The notes: generated by a model from the letters alone, not told the origin. Positions 52,683 through 62,841 are shown, counted from the first letter of the stretch. The stretch is DNA of 64,000 bases from Candidatus Nitrosopumilus sp. (GCA_003331425.1 QOOS01000001.1:186001-250000); one strand, 5' to 3'. Numbers and translations are program-made.

Positions 52683-53336
52683 ATGCCAAACTTCGACAGT
52701 ACATGGGCTCGACAAGAGACCCAAAGTGTAACTGGCAAACTACGCGATGCAGTAAAACCTCAAGGTGCATTAAAACCACGTATTCAAACAGCAGTTAACA
52801 AACTACAAGTCCAAATATCAAAAATGGATTCAATGTTAGGTAAATTGCAAGAAAGAGATGCGCAACTCTTTCAACGAGTCGTGACTGCAATGCAGCAACA
52901 TGATACTAGCACAAGTAGAGTTTTGTCTAACGAATTAGCAGAAATTCGTAAAGTTACAAAGATGCTCGGCAACGCAAGAATGTCATTAGAACAAGTTCAA
53001 CTAAGACTGACAACTATTCATGATCTTGGTGATGCTATGGTAGCAATTGGACCAGCTATGTCTACAATGAAGGGATTGAAGTCATCGCTCGGAAGATTCA
53101 TGCCAGAAGCTGATTCAGAATTGAATAGTATGACCCAGACACTTAATGGACTCATGATGGATTCACTTGCAGGAGACTCATTCAATATGGAGTCTGATGT
53201 TTCAAACGAAGAGACTGATAAGATTCTTCAAGAAGCATCCGCAGTAGCTGAGCAACAGATAGGAGATAAATTCCCATCTGTACCATCTTCAACAGGACTT
53301 TCGTCACAAACCTCTTCTACTTCTTCCTTTGAGTAG
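52683..53336 (+). CDS. cdvB: ESCRT-III (CdvB/Snf7) family protein, paralogue 2
   Basis: The 217-residue protein parallels paralogue 1 over its whole length: KPQGALKPRIQTAVNKLQVQISKMDSML, RVVTAMQQHDTSTSRVLSNELAEIRKVTKMLGNARMSLEQVQLRL, LGDAMVAI and an acidic tail ending TSSTSSFE. The gene uses clearly more G/C-ending codons than paralogue 1, consistent with high expression. No CdvA or CdvC is in the window. Confidence 0.9.
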   Translation: MPNFDSTWARQETQSVTGKLRDAVKPQGALKPRIQTAVNKLQVQISKMDSMLGKLQERDAQLFQRVVTAMQQHDTSTSRVLSNELAEIRKVTKMLGNARMSLEQVQLRLTTIHDLGDAMVAIGPAMSTMKGLKSSLGRFMPEADSELNSMTQTLNGLMMDSLAGDSFNMESDVSNEETDKILQEASAVAEQQIGDKFPSVPSSTGLSSQTSSTSSFE

Positions 53337-53410
53337 ACAGTTGTGTTAGACGATTGTTACTATTTTTATTTATAATTTAAAAAATTTTTTTGATAAATAA
53401 TTTTACTAAG

Positions 53411-54868
53411 TTAAGGAAATCCTACAGAGTCAAATAAAATAGAATCAATTTTAGTAATTTCTACTCTACTTTGTTCCATTGAATCTCTTTTTCTGATTGT
53501 CACTGTATTATCCTCTAATGTTTGATGATCAACTGTAATTGCAAATGGAGCACCAATTTCATCTAATCTTCTATATCTTCTACCAATTGCACCAGAATGA
53601 TCTAAAAATGCATCATACTTTCTTTTAATATTGAGAAAAATTTCATCAGTTTTTTCTTTTAATCCATCTTTTTTAACTAATGATAAAATTCCAACATGAA
53701 CTGGTGATAAATATGGTTTTAATGATAAAACCATTCGTTCATGTTCTTCATCATTTTTTAAAGAATGTTCTAAGATTGTGTATAGACTTCTATCTATTCC
53801 CATAGAAATTTCAAATACATGGGGTAAAACTTTTTCATCATTATCCATTACTTCAAATTTTTCTTTACTCATTTTTGCATGACTAGATAAATCATAATCT
53901 GATCTGTAATTACATGCAACAAGTTCAAGCCAACCTATTGTTGTTTCAACTTCAAAATCAAATGCAACTTCTGCATAGAAAGCTTTTTCCTTATCACCTA
54001 ATTTTCTAAATCGACTTTTTGAAACATCAATTCCTGTTTTTTCATAAAATTCTGTTAAAATTCCTAAATAATATGCCACAAATCTATTTGGAACTGTACC
54101 TGACTCTAATGCCTCTTTACAAGTCATAGAAATTGGTTCAGCATCTGTTTGAACTCTAATTATTGTATTTTCAACTTCAGCAAATTTTTCAACATCCTCT
54201 AATCTACCTGGATTACAAAATACCTCAATTTCTGCTTGATAAAATTCCCTAAGACGGAGTAAGCTTTGTCTAGGTGCAATTTCATTTCTAAAACTTTTTC
54301 CTACTTGAGCAATTCCTAATGGAAGTTTTCCTCTCATAGTCTTGAAAAGTCTAGGAAAATCAACAAATATTGATTGACATGTTTCAGGTCTGAGATATGC
54401 TTCTTCTTCTTGAGGTCCGATACCAACTTTAAACATCATATTGAATTTTTTTGTTGAACTAAAATCACCTTTACATTTTGGACATTGAATTTTATTTTCT
54501 TTAATTGCATTATCAAATTCAATTAAATCTGCACTTTCAGGAATCTCAATATTTGCAATTTCTGCAATTGTTCTATCTGCTCTAAATGTTGCATTACATT
54601 TTGTACACTTTATTATTGGATCTGCAAAATTACCTAGATGACCTGAAGCTTCAAAAACTGATTTAGACATAATTTGAGAACCATCGATTTCCATCATTCC
54701 ATCCCTTCTGATTAATTCTCTTCTCCATAATTCAAGAAATTTATTTTTTAGACTAACACCTGATGGTCCATATTCCCAAAAACCTGCATTAGCATCTGAA
54801 TAAACCTCACAGCTTGGAAAATAAAATCCTCTTTCAAGTGCTAATTTCATTACTTCTTCGTAATTCAT
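53411..54868 (-). CDS. glyS: Glycyl-tRNA synthetase
   Basis: The 485-residue class II enzyme has the archaeal/eukaryotic GlyRS order: RGFYFPSCEVYSDANAGFWEYGPSGVSLK, a zinc-like insertion with CTKCNATF and CPKCKGDF, LRPETCQSIFVDFPR, IAQVGKSFRNEIAPRQSLLRLREF (motif 2), MGIDRSLYTILEH (motif 3) and an anticodon domain (LSLKPYLSPVHVGIL). It would charge the tRNA-Gly encoded at 62422. Confidence 0.95.
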   Translation of the reverse strand: MNYEEVMKLALERGFYFPSCEVYSDANAGFWEYGPSGVSLKNKFLELWRRELIRRDGMMEIDGSQIMSKSVFEASGHLGNFADPIIKCTKCNATFRADRTIAEIANIEIPESADLIEFDNAIKENKIQCPKCKGDFSSTKKFNMMFKVGIGPQEEEAYLRPETCQSIFVDFPRLFKTMRGKLPLGIAQVGKSFRNEIAPRQSLLRLREFYQAEIEVFCNPGRLEDVEKFAEVENTIIRVQTDAEPISMTCKEALESGTVPNRFVAYYLGILTEFYEKTGIDVSKSRFRKLGDKEKAFYAEVAFDFEVETTIGWLELVACNYRSDYDLSSHAKMSKEKFEVMDNDEKVLPHVFEISMGIDRSLYTILEHSLKNDEEHERMVLSLKPYLSPVHVGILSLVKKDGLKEKTDEIFLNIKRKYDAFLDHSGAIGRRYRRLDEIGAPFAITVDHQTLEDNTVTIRKRDSMEQSRVEITKIDSILFDSVGFP

Positions 54869-54899
54869 TATTGATCTACCTCAACAATTGTATACATTT

Positions 54900-55739
54900 C
54901 TATGCACATCCTTTTGCAATTTTGACATTTTCAAAATCATCTCTGTCATCATCAATTGGAGTTTCTAAAATTATTGGAATTTTTTTCTTATTTGCAAATT
55001 TTACAACTGATGTTATGCCTTCTTCTCCTATTCCACCTAATCCTAAATGATAATGTCTATCAAGATTGCATCCAAGTTCTCCTCTAGCATCATTTAGATG
55101 AAGAATTTTTAAATTTTCTACTCCAACATGTTTGTCAAATTCTTTAAAAGTTTCTTTTACTTTTTCTTTTGTTCGTAAATCATACCCTGCAACAAATGCA
55201 TGACATGTATCAAGACAAACACCAAATTTTTTTTCAGGTTTTAATTGCTTGAAAATTTCACCAAGTTGTTGAAAATCTGAACCGACAGAATTTTTCTGGC
55301 CTGCTGTATTTTCTAGTAAAATCATTACGTCATTTTTTGTTTGACCAGCTTTTGTTAAACCATCTACTAATCTTTTAATTCCTGCTTCTTCACCAGTCCC
55401 TAAATGACTACCTAGGTGTGTAACTAAATATGGTATTCCTAACTGTGCACATCTTTCAACTTCACTTACCAGTGTATTAACTGATTTTTCAAATGCATCA
55501 TCTTTTGGAGTAGCTAAATTTGGTAAATATGGCATATGTGCACAAATTGCAAATCTGTCAATTTTACTATCTTTTAATTTGGATTTAAAAGCATCAATAA
55601 CTTCTTTTGTTAGTTCTTTAGCATGCCATGATCTTGGACTTCTTGTGAAAATTTGAAATGCTGTACAGTTTCTTTCAACTGCATTATCTACTGCTTTATC
55701 AATTGAACCTGATGCAGAGACATGACAACCAACTTGCAT
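54900..55739 (-). CDS. nfo: Endonuclease IV (AP endonuclease)
   Basis: The 279-residue TIM-barrel protein has the zinc motifs of Nfo: VGCHVSASGSIDKAV, RSPRSWHAKEL, CAHMPYLPNLATP, LVTHLGSHLGTGEEAG, LLENTAGQKNSVG, CLDTCHAFVAGYD, HLNDARGELG, DRHYHLGLGGIG and ILETPID. It cuts at abasic sites and complements the endonuclease III encoded at 43549. Confidence 0.94.
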   Translation of the reverse strand: MQVGCHVSASGSIDKAVDNAVERNCTAFQIFTRSPRSWHAKELTKEVIDAFKSKLKDSKIDRFAICAHMPYLPNLATPKDDAFEKSVNTLVSEVERCAQLGIPYLVTHLGSHLGTGEEAGIKRLVDGLTKAGQTKNDVMILLENTAGQKNSVGSDFQQLGEIFKQLKPEKKFGVCLDTCHAFVAGYDLRTKEKVKETFKEFDKHVGVENLKILHLNDARGELGCNLDRHYHLGLGGIGEEGITSVVKFANKKKIPIILETPIDDDRDDFENVKIAKGCA

Positions 55740-55825
55740 ACTTTATCAATTTCTTAAAACATAATTTAAACCACCGTTCAAATCCTAAGAACCAGATTTT
55801 TATGTAAATTATTCAACTAACTATT

Positions 55826-56854
55826 ATGCTAGTTCTTGGGCAAGATGAAAAAGCAAAATATCCATTTTTGGCTGATGCTGGAGAATATTTGAAAGATAAG
55901 GGGTTTTCTTTGACTCAATTTGGTAGCGATCCGGTTTTAAAATTATCAGTTGAAAAAGCACTTCATCGAATTAAGGTTGCAGCAGCAGGTGAGGTGTATA
56001 AATCAGATTTGATTGATGGTCAGGCATCAAAAGATTATGTTCTTGAAAGAGAAGTATTTTCTTTTCTTTTAGCAATAGTTTTGATTAAACTAACTGGAAT
56101 GTCTACACTTGTCAAAAGATTTGCTTTAGCTGAAGCTAGAAGAGCAGAAAATTATTTGGAAAAAGATTTAGGAAATGCATCTAATAAATCTAAAATTGAT
56201 TTAGCAACTAGAATTATTTATGATTTATTTAATATTGAAATTGTAAAGGAAAATGATTTTTTTGTAATACCTGTATCTGATTACTTGAAACACTCAGTTA
56301 CTTTTCATGAGCGCGAATGGAAATTAATTAACAGACATGTTGAAAATGGAAAAGTATTCCTTACTCCTGATAAAACAGTTAGATTAATTCGAAAAGAATT
56401 AGGAAATTACATTAGTTCTAAAATTATTAATGCACCAAAACCATCTATGATTCCTGGACTAGAAAAAATTGTTGATGAATTAATTTCAATTTCTAAAAAA
56501 CTCACACCAACTTATACGATTACTACAGGAGAATATCCTCCATGCATCAAACATGCAATTGATGTTCTTGAAAAAGGTGAAAATCTTCCACATTCTGGTA
56601 GATTCATGCTTGCAACTTTTCTTTTATCAAGAGGACAAACAGTTCAACAAATTGCACCTCTATTCAAAAATGCACCTGATTATAATCCTAGAGTTACACT
56701 TTACCAACTTAATCATCTTGCTGGAACTTCTGGAAGTGCAACAACATATGCTTGCCCTTCATGTGAGAAATTAAAAACACAGGATCTATGTTTTATCACA
56801 AAAGAATGTGACAATATCATTAACCCTTCACAATTTGGAAAAAAGAGAAAATAA
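55826..56854 (+). CDS. priL: DNA primase large subunit
   Basis: The 342-residue regulatory subunit has an N-terminal helical domain and a C-terminal Fe-S domain with four cysteines: one in EYPPCIKHAIDVL, then CPSC and LC in TYACPSCEKLKTQDLC. It holds the initiation complex and directs the catalytic subunit. Its stop codon overlaps the priS ATG by one base. Confidence 0.9.
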   Translation: MLVLGQDEKAKYPFLADAGEYLKDKGFSLTQFGSDPVLKLSVEKALHRIKVAAAGEVYKSDLIDGQASKDYVLEREVFSFLLAIVLIKLTGMSTLVKRFALAEARRAENYLEKDLGNASNKSKIDLATRIIYDLFNIEIVKENDFFVIPVSDYLKHSVTFHEREWKLINRHVENGKVFLTPDKTVRLIRKELGNYISSKIINAPKPSMIPGLEKIVDELISISKKLTPTYTITTGEYPPCIKHAIDVLEKGENLPHSGRFMLATFLLSRGQTVQQIAPLFKNAPDYNPRVTLYQLNHLAGTSGSATTYACPSCEKLKTQDLCFITKECDNIINPSQFGKKRK

Positions 56855-57978
56855 TGAATGAAATTGATATTAAATTTTTAGAGGATTCATTCAAAAAATA
56901 TTATTTTAATCATTTAGAACTAATACCTACTCCACAGCGTACATCTGAAAGAGAATTTGGATACCAAAAATTTAATTCTAGTTTTTTTAATAGACATATT
57001 TCATTAAAAAACGACAAAGAATTACATTTACTATTCATGCAAAATACCCCATCTGATGTTTATTGCTCAAATGCATACTATGCATTTCCAAATTCTCCTA
57101 TGAATGAAAAAGATTGGAAAGAAGCTGATTTGATTTTTGATATTGATGCAAAAGATCTTAATTTACCATGTAGAACAAATCATACTGTATCTATTTGTAA
57201 TGAGTGTAATGAAGTTACAAAAAATAGTAATCAATGTTTAAAATGTAATTCAAGTAAATTAGAAAAAAAATCTTTACCATGTAAAATCTGTATGGATGCA
57301 TCAAAAGTTGAAGTTCAAAAATTAATTGAAGTACTAAATAATGATTTAGGAATAGAAAAAGAAAATATTCAAATTTATTTTTCAGGTAATGAAGGATTTC
57401 ACGTTTATGTTTTTAATTCACAATTTCAAAAACTGGGTTCAAAAGAAAGATCTGAACTTGTTGATTACATTATGTTCCGTGGAGCAATTCCTGAAACATT
57501 TGGAATGAAAAAATTTAAACCAAATCGATCATCATTTCCTGATTTTAATCAAAAAGGATGGAGTGGAAGATTTTCTAAACAAGTTTTTGGTTCTAAATCA
57601 AAACGTTCAAAAATTATTTCAGAATTACTCGATAATGGTTATTCTTCATTTCAAAAAACACTTGATGGTGTTTCAGAACAAATTGGTGTAAAAATTGATC
57701 CTAATGTAACAATGGATATTCATAGAATTTTTAGATTGCCTGGGTCTATTAATAGTAAAAGTGGTTTAACTAAACTTCTTTGTACTGATATCACAAAATT
57801 TGATCCATACAATGATGCATGTTTTCTTAATGATGAACCCGTTGAAGTCCTTGCAACATGCCCAATAGAATTTAAATTAAAAAATAAAAAATTTGGCCCA
57901 TTTTTGAATGAAAAAATTACAATCCCAACTTATGCTGCAGCCTATTTAATTTGTAAAAAATTAGCAACAATTGCTTAA
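56854..57978 (+). CDS. priS: DNA primase catalytic (small) subunit
   Basis: The 374-residue protein has the archaeo-eukaryotic primase motifs: DLIFDIDAKDL (catalytic Asp pair), a zinc-like knuckle CNECNEVTKNSNQCLKC with LPCKIC, and IYFSGNEGFHVYVF, followed by TMDIHRIFRLPGSINSKSG. Overlap with priL (TAATG) means both subunits are made together. Confidence 0.94.
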   Translation: MNEIDIKFLEDSFKKYYFNHLELIPTPQRTSEREFGYQKFNSSFFNRHISLKNDKELHLLFMQNTPSDVYCSNAYYAFPNSPMNEKDWKEADLIFDIDAKDLNLPCRTNHTVSICNECNEVTKNSNQCLKCNSSKLEKKSLPCKICMDASKVEVQKLIEVLNNDLGIEKENIQIYFSGNEGFHVYVFNSQFQKLGSKERSELVDYIMFRGAIPETFGMKKFKPNRSSFPDFNQKGWSGRFSKQVFGSKSKRSKIISELLDNGYSSFQKTLDGVSEQIGVKIDPNVTMDIHRIFRLPGSINSKSGLTKLLCTDITKFDPYNDACFLNDEPVEVLATCPIEFKLKNKKFGPFLNEKITIPTYAAAYLICKKLATIA

Positions 57979-58019
57979 TTTTGCTGGTAAGGCTTTAATT
58001 TAGTGAATCACGACTCAAT

Positions 58020-60881
58020 GTGATTTTGTATAGCGCCTCTACTGATAAGCAGACTCCACCTCCTGATACTGGAAAATTCATCAGATTAGCCATAATTGCT
58101 ATTATAGGAATTGTAATTTTTGCAATGGTTGGAAATCAAGCAGTAGTTTTATCAATGAATTTCACTGAATTTGGTGAACAATTCACAAAACCGCTTTACT
58201 ATACTGTTCTTTCAACTTTAATTTTATCAGCAATTGCCCTTATTCGTGTAAATATTTCTGGCAGATCCTCAATTTTTTGGTATGGTATCAATACTGCAAT
58301 TGGATTTATTGCTAGAGGCCCTCAACAATCTGTTTCAGCAGATATTGAAAGTTTTAGAGATTACAAATTAACATCTCCGCAATTCATTCTTTGGCAAATT
58401 ACTAAGATTCTCCTATTTGGTGCATTCTTTGCAAATATCATGTTTGGATTTGCAGCAATGTCATTTATCGATGGAAATACTTTGGGTGTTGAAAATTTAC
58501 CAAATTTATTTTCCTTACCATTTGTAACTCCTGAAACAAATCCAAACTATGCATCTGAAGAAGTAGTTCCAATGATTCCTGCATTAGTTATTTTAATTCC
58601 ACCTATTCTTGCAGCAATTGGTTTACGTTTAGTTTTGTATGTTGGTATTCATAGAATAATTGATGTAGTTACAACTTATTTGAAAGACTCTAAAGAAGGA
58701 AAACCACGTTATCTAAATTATGTTTCTACTATTGAAGGAATTTTTGGAATTGCAGTTTTATGGGTTGGAGTAAATCTTTTCTTTACTGATCAAATTGACT
58801 ATAATACAAGATATGTTATAGGTGGAACACTTGCTATTGGTGCAGCTTTAATTGCATTTTCAATTATTGATAGAATACGAGCACGAGTATTAACTCATAT
58901 GTTTAAGCGTGATGTGATTATTAGATTTGCAACAATTCTTCTAATTGGATTGATAGTTGGTGGTACTGTTGCAGTTAACAATAGTATTGCAGATGCTAAA
59001 AAAATTGAATTTTTAGGACCATATACTGCTCAACAAATTGGTGTCAATAGACATCTAGGAGAATTAAATGAAGTTCAAGAAAATATTCATGATGTTCAAC
59101 TAACATCCGTTTCTGCAAATAATATTAAAAATTATGTTAACCAAAATAGCGATGTACTAGATGTTATTCGAGTTTGGGACTGGGAAGCTGCATTTGCCAA
59201 ATTAAAACCTGAGATAGGATTAATTCCATATGTAGATTTTGAAGATAATGATATTCTTAGATTTAACAATACTTTGTATTGGACTGCTTCAATGAAACCA
59301 ATTTTACCAACTTCAGTTAGTCTTGATAATAGATGGTACAATGAACATCTTGTTTATACTCACGTTCCAGAAGGATTTTTGACTCTAGAAGCAACTGATG
59401 GTCAGATTGTTGATAGTGGTCAGTTTTTCAAACAAAGAGAAATTTACTATGGTGAAGGTGGGTTGTTTGAACAAACATGGTCTGGTTATCCAACTGGAAG
59501 AGGAGATACAAGTGCAGAATTAGGTGGCGTATCTTATTCTGGAATCGGAGGTCTAGATGTTCCACCACCACTAAGTTGGATATTTGAACCAAACTTTTTG
59601 CTTTCATTCCCGGGCGAATCTGTTCATATAATGAGATACAAAGATGTACATGATAGAATGGAAACATTGTATCCATATTTCTTATATGATCTGTTTGGAA
59701 AAGAATTGGACTCATTACCTGTAACTGATGGTAAAAATTCCTATTGGCTAATTCCATTAATTATTGGATTTGATACACGTGATGTTCCTTGGTCTGTTGG
59801 TAATCCGTATTTACGTTTAGTAGGTTATGCACTTGTTGATTCGTACAACGGAGATATACAATTATTGAAAACTGGAGATGACTTCTTTTCAGATATGTTT
59901 GCTGATCAATACTCTGAACAATTCAAACCAATACCAGCTTGGTTAGAGGAACAAATCAGATATCCAGTTGAATTATTTAATTGGAAAACAGAGATGTACA
60001 ATATTTACCACGTAACTGATGTTGAAACATTTATCCAAGCAAATGAATTTTATGAAATTCCACGAGGACTTGACACATACTATGTTGAAGCAAAACCTCC
60101 TGGATTTGAACAAACATCATTTTTGGGATTACTTTCATTGGAATTGAAAGGCTCACAAGGAAGAAATCTTGCAGGATATATGGTAGTTGAAAATGATCTT
60201 ACCAATTTAGGTAATTTACAATTTTATGAAATACCATTGGACTCTGAAACTAAATTAATTGGACCTACTGCAGTAAGAGAAGCTCTTGACAGAGATCCTG
60301 AATTTGCTCAATTAAAGACATTATTGAGGAATCCAAGAATTGGTGATAATATTTTGTATCGCGTAGGTGATCATGATGTGTACTTTATTCCTGTTTACAC
60401 AGCTGGCGCTGGTGGTGTAGTTGCACAATTAGGTACAATTGCAGCTGTTGGTGCAGCATTTAATGGAGAATACTTTGTAGGACTTGGTGATACTCAAGAA
60501 GAGGCATTTGAACAATATTTGAAAAAGGTATCAGGTGTAGCATCAACTACAACTACTGCAGATGATGATTATGTTGAATTACTAAAATCAGACAGAATTG
60601 ATATTATAAAATCTGTATTTGAAAACAATGAAATTGTTATTGCTGAACCAACATCAATTCAAATTCCATTATCATTTAATGAAGGTGAATTGTTCTTCTT
60701 TACTGAAGATGATCGTGCTGATACAGAGGAATTCTTATCCAAATTCATAGATGACTTTGTAAAACCACGAAGTGATAGAGTATTCATGTGGGAAGAAAAT
60801 GCAATTTTGAATATTGGAACTGTGTATGTGAAAGATGGATTACCTGAGATACATTATGTATCAATTGAGGTTGGCAACTAA
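58020..60881 (+). CDS. UPF0182 family membrane protein
   Basis: The 953-residue protein has about seven N-terminal membrane helices (to about 320), then a large exported domain with LGELNEVQENIHDVQ, IRVWDWEAAFAKLKPEIGLIPYVDFEDND, and a late acidic region. The length and layout match UPF0182, widespread in archaea and actinobacteria and of unknown function. The start codon at 58020 is GTG. Confidence 0.82.
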   Translation: MILYSASTDKQTPPPDTGKFIRLAIIAIIGIVIFAMVGNQAVVLSMNFTEFGEQFTKPLYYTVLSTLILSAIALIRVNISGRSSIFWYGINTAIGFIARGPQQSVSADIESFRDYKLTSPQFILWQITKILLFGAFFANIMFGFAAMSFIDGNTLGVENLPNLFSLPFVTPETNPNYASEEVVPMIPALVILIPPILAAIGLRLVLYVGIHRIIDVVTTYLKDSKEGKPRYLNYVSTIEGIFGIAVLWVGVNLFFTDQIDYNTRYVIGGTLAIGAALIAFSIIDRIRARVLTHMFKRDVIIRFATILLIGLIVGGTVAVNNSIADAKKIEFLGPYTAQQIGVNRHLGELNEVQENIHDVQLTSVSANNIKNYVNQNSDVLDVIRVWDWEAAFAKLKPEIGLIPYVDFEDNDILRFNNTLYWTASMKPILPTSVSLDNRWYNEHLVYTHVPEGFLTLEATDGQIVDSGQFFKQREIYYGEGGLFEQTWSGYPTGRGDTSAELGGVSYSGIGGLDVPPPLSWIFEPNFLLSFPGESVHIMRYKDVHDRMETLYPYFLYDLFGKELDSLPVTDGKNSYWLIPLIIGFDTRDVPWSVGNPYLRLVGYALVDSYNGDIQLLKTGDDFFSDMFADQYSEQFKPIPAWLEEQIRYPVELFNWKTEMYNIYHVTDVETFIQANEFYEIPRGLDTYYVEAKPPGFEQTSFLGLLSLELKGSQGRNLAGYMVVENDLTNLGNLQFYEIPLDSETKLIGPTAVREALDRDPEFAQLKTLLRNPRIGDNILYRVGDHDVYFIPVYTAGAGGVVAQLGTIAAVGAAFNGEYFVGLGDTQEEAFEQYLKKVSGVASTTTTADDDYVELLKSDRIDIIKSVFENNEIVIAEPTSIQIPLSFNEGELFFFTEDDRADTEEFLSKFIDDFVKPRSDRVFMWEENAILNIGTVYVKDGLPEIHYVSIEVGN

Positions 60882-61424
60882 TTGCTTCTAGTTGTTGATA
60901 ATGGTTCTATCTACACAAAACAACTAACAGATTTCTTAACTCAAAAAAAATTTTCTTTTGAAAAATATACTCCTAATACTTTAGAATTAAATTCATTAAA
61001 AAAATATGAATCAATAATTTTATCTGGAAGAAGAAAAAATGATAAAAAAATTAATGAAATAAATTCAAAAGTTATAAAATATTCAATTGATAATAATAAA
61101 AAATTACTTGGTATTTGTTATGGAGCTGAAATATTAGCTCTTACTTTAGGGGGTACTATTAGAAAATCAACTTCTATTCAAAAAGGTGATGAAATTATTG
61201 AAATTTTAGAAAATAATTTAACTTCAAAAAAATCAATCACAGTTTTTGAAAGTCATGCTTTTGAAATTTCTAAATTACCACCTATGCTAATTACAACTGG
61301 AAAATCAAAAAATTGTAAATATGAAATTATTAAACATAAGGAAAAATCAATTTTTGGAACTCAATTCCATCCTGAAATGAGTATTGATGGCAATAATTTA
61401 ATTGAAAATTTTTGTTCACTCTGA
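60882..61424 (+). CDS. guaA: GMP synthase glutamine amidotransferase subunit
   Basis: The 180-residue class I amidotransferase starts TTG one base after UPF0182, with LLVVDNGSIYTKQL, SGRRKN, the nucleophile in LLGICYGAEILAL, and GTQFHPEMS with the catalytic His-x-Glu. The archaeal GMP synthase uses a separate synthetase subunit that is not in the window. The SGR rather than SGGP oxyanion block is slightly unusual. Confidence 0.8.
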   Translation: MLLVVDNGSIYTKQLTDFLTQKKFSFEKYTPNTLELNSLKKYESIILSGRRKNDKKINEINSKVIKYSIDNNKKLLGICYGAEILALTLGGTIRKSTSIQKGDEIIEILENNLTSKKSITVFESHAFEISKLPPMLITTGKSKNCKYEIIKHKEKSIFGTQFHPEMSIDGNNLIENFCSL

Positions 61425-61457
61425 TTGATTTAATAACTCTCAAAAATTCTTGTTTTT

Positions 61458-62420
61458 ATGGACGAAGAGGATCATCAATTACTCTTACCTTTAGTTGAAG
61501 ATGAAAATATTTGTCTTCCTTTACCGATTAATGTTGTATCTAGATATTGGAATGTTGAATTACCTATGGCTGAGGCTATCGATTCTGCAAAAAAATATTC
61601 TGATTTTAATGGAAGTATAATTATTGAAGGGATCGAACTTGCAGAAAGACATGGATTATCTTGTAAAATTGTTCATTCATCTTTAAATGAATTAAAAAAA
61701 ATTATTGATTCAGGAATACCACCAATTGTAATTCTTCCTGGAATTCCTGAAATTACACAACATGCTTCAATAATTACTGGTTATAATGAAGATGAAAAAA
61801 CAATTTTACATTATATTCAAAAAGGTAATCAAGAAGGAGAACAACAAGAAGGTGCAATACCTCAAGAAATTTTTGATAGAGAATGGTCAGAAGAAGGAAA
61901 ACTAATGATAATTATTTCACCTCCAGATATTTTATCAAAAATTACTTTAGAAAATGATTCTAAGAATAAATCTAATCGTTTATGTTTTGATTCTGAAAAA
62001 CAAAATATTTTACAAAATTATTCTGAAGCACTTTCATCTTTAAAACAATCTATAGAACTTGATCCAAATAATTCAACTGCACTACATTTGTATGCAACAA
62101 TGTTAAATCAACAAAAATCACCTGAATGTGTTTCATTTTATGAACAAAGTTTCAAAATTAATTCCAGATCATATTTAACATTTAATGGATTAGGAAATTT
62201 TTATTTAAAAACAAATGAATTTGAAAAAGCAGAAAATTTTTACAGTAAAGCAATTGAAATTAATCCAAAAAGATCTGCAAAAATTTACAAAAATCGTGCT
62301 TATCTACGTGAAAAATTAAATAAAAATTCTGATGCTAAGGAAGATCTTAAGTCATATTTGAAATATTTTCCAAAAGCACCTGATAGAGGAATAATAGAGC
62401 AGGCTATTAGAGAAATTTAA
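61458..62420 (+). CDS. C39-like papain-fold domain fused to TPR repeats
   Basis: The 320-residue protein has an N-terminal papain-like part with candidate catalytic Cys19 (ENICLPLPINVVSRYW) and His102 (QHASIITGYNED), followed from about 190 by three or so TPR-like repeats (YSEALSSLKQSIELDPNN; FEKAENFYSKAIEINPK). No signal peptide is visible, so it is probably cytosolic. It might be a protease, a transpeptidase or an inactive scaffold. It ends two bases before the tRNA on the other strand. Confidence 0.7.
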   Translation: MDEEDHQLLLPLVEDENICLPLPINVVSRYWNVELPMAEAIDSAKKYSDFNGSIIIEGIELAERHGLSCKIVHSSLNELKKIIDSGIPPIVILPGIPEITQHASIITGYNEDEKTILHYIQKGNQEGEQQEGAIPQEIFDREWSEEGKLMIIISPPDILSKITLENDSKNKSNRLCFDSEKQNILQNYSEALSSLKQSIELDPNNSTALHLYATMLNQQKSPECVSFYEQSFKINSRSYLTFNGLGNFYLKTNEFEKAENFYSKAIEINPKRSAKIYKNRAYLREKLNKNSDAKEDLKSYLKYFPKAPDRGIIEQAIREI

Positions 62421-62421
62421 T

Positions 62422-62494
62422 GCGGAATACGGGATTTGAACCCGTGACCTTCAGCTTGGGAAGCTGACGTCATACCAGACTAAACTAATTCCGC
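62422..62494 (-). tRNA. tRNA-Gly (anticodon CCC)
   Basis: The minus strand folds as a 73-nt cloverleaf. The acceptor stem GCGGAAT pairs with ATTCCGC. The anticodon stem TCAGC/GCTGA encloses loop TTCCCAA, giving anticodon CCC for glycine. The T arm is ACGGG-TTCAAAT-CCCGT. No CCA is encoded and no intron is present. It lies between the C39-like gene and a zinc-ribbon gene. Confidence 0.95.
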
Positions 62495-62544
62495 TTACTA
62501 TTTTTTTTAAATATGATTAAATATCTTAATTGCGAATATACTGC

Positions 62545-62718
62545 ATGGATGCAAAATGTCCTGAATGTGAAAGAGTTGCAATTTTGGATGATGATGTTAC
62601 TAGAGTGAAGTGCCCTCATTGTAATTTTGAAGCAGATTATGACACGTATCTTGAGATAATGAAAGATCATGCTATGAACATGGCATCAGATTATATTCCA
62701 GATCGACCTGGTATGTGA
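62545..62718 (+). CDS. Small zinc-ribbon protein
   Basis: From ATG 62545 the 57-residue protein begins MDAKCPECERVAILDDD and continues RVKCPHCNFEAD, a complete CxxC...CxxC zinc ribbon, followed by a helical tail (YDTYLEIMKDHAMNMASDYI). A TTG at 62530 would add five residues. It resembles transcription-linked zinc ribbons but has no specific match. Its stop touches the next gene on the other strand. Confidence 0.7.
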   Translation: MDAKCPECERVAILDDDVTRVKCPHCNFEADYDTYLEIMKDHAMNMASDYIPDRPGM

Positions 62719-62841
62719 TTACCAATAATTGCCTTTATCTGAACAATCTAAATGGGCTCCACAATTTGGACAAAACATATGACACGCTTGCATGTCAACC
62801 ATTTTATTTTCACATCTCGGACATGTGATTTCTTCTTTCAT
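62719..62841 (-). CDS. 40-residue zinc-ribbon protein
   Basis: A small minus-strand frame from the ATG read leftwards at 62841 to TAA at 62719-62721 gives MKEEITCPRCENKMVDMQACHM followed by FCPNCGAHLD, with CxxC (7, 10) and CxxC (24, 27) zinc pairs. Conserved cysteine spacing and its exact fit between two genes, tail to tail with the 57-residue zinc-ribbon gene, make coding likely despite the short length. Confidence 0.72.
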   Translation of the reverse strand: MKEEITCPRCENKMVDMQACHMFCPNCGAHLDCSDKGNYW

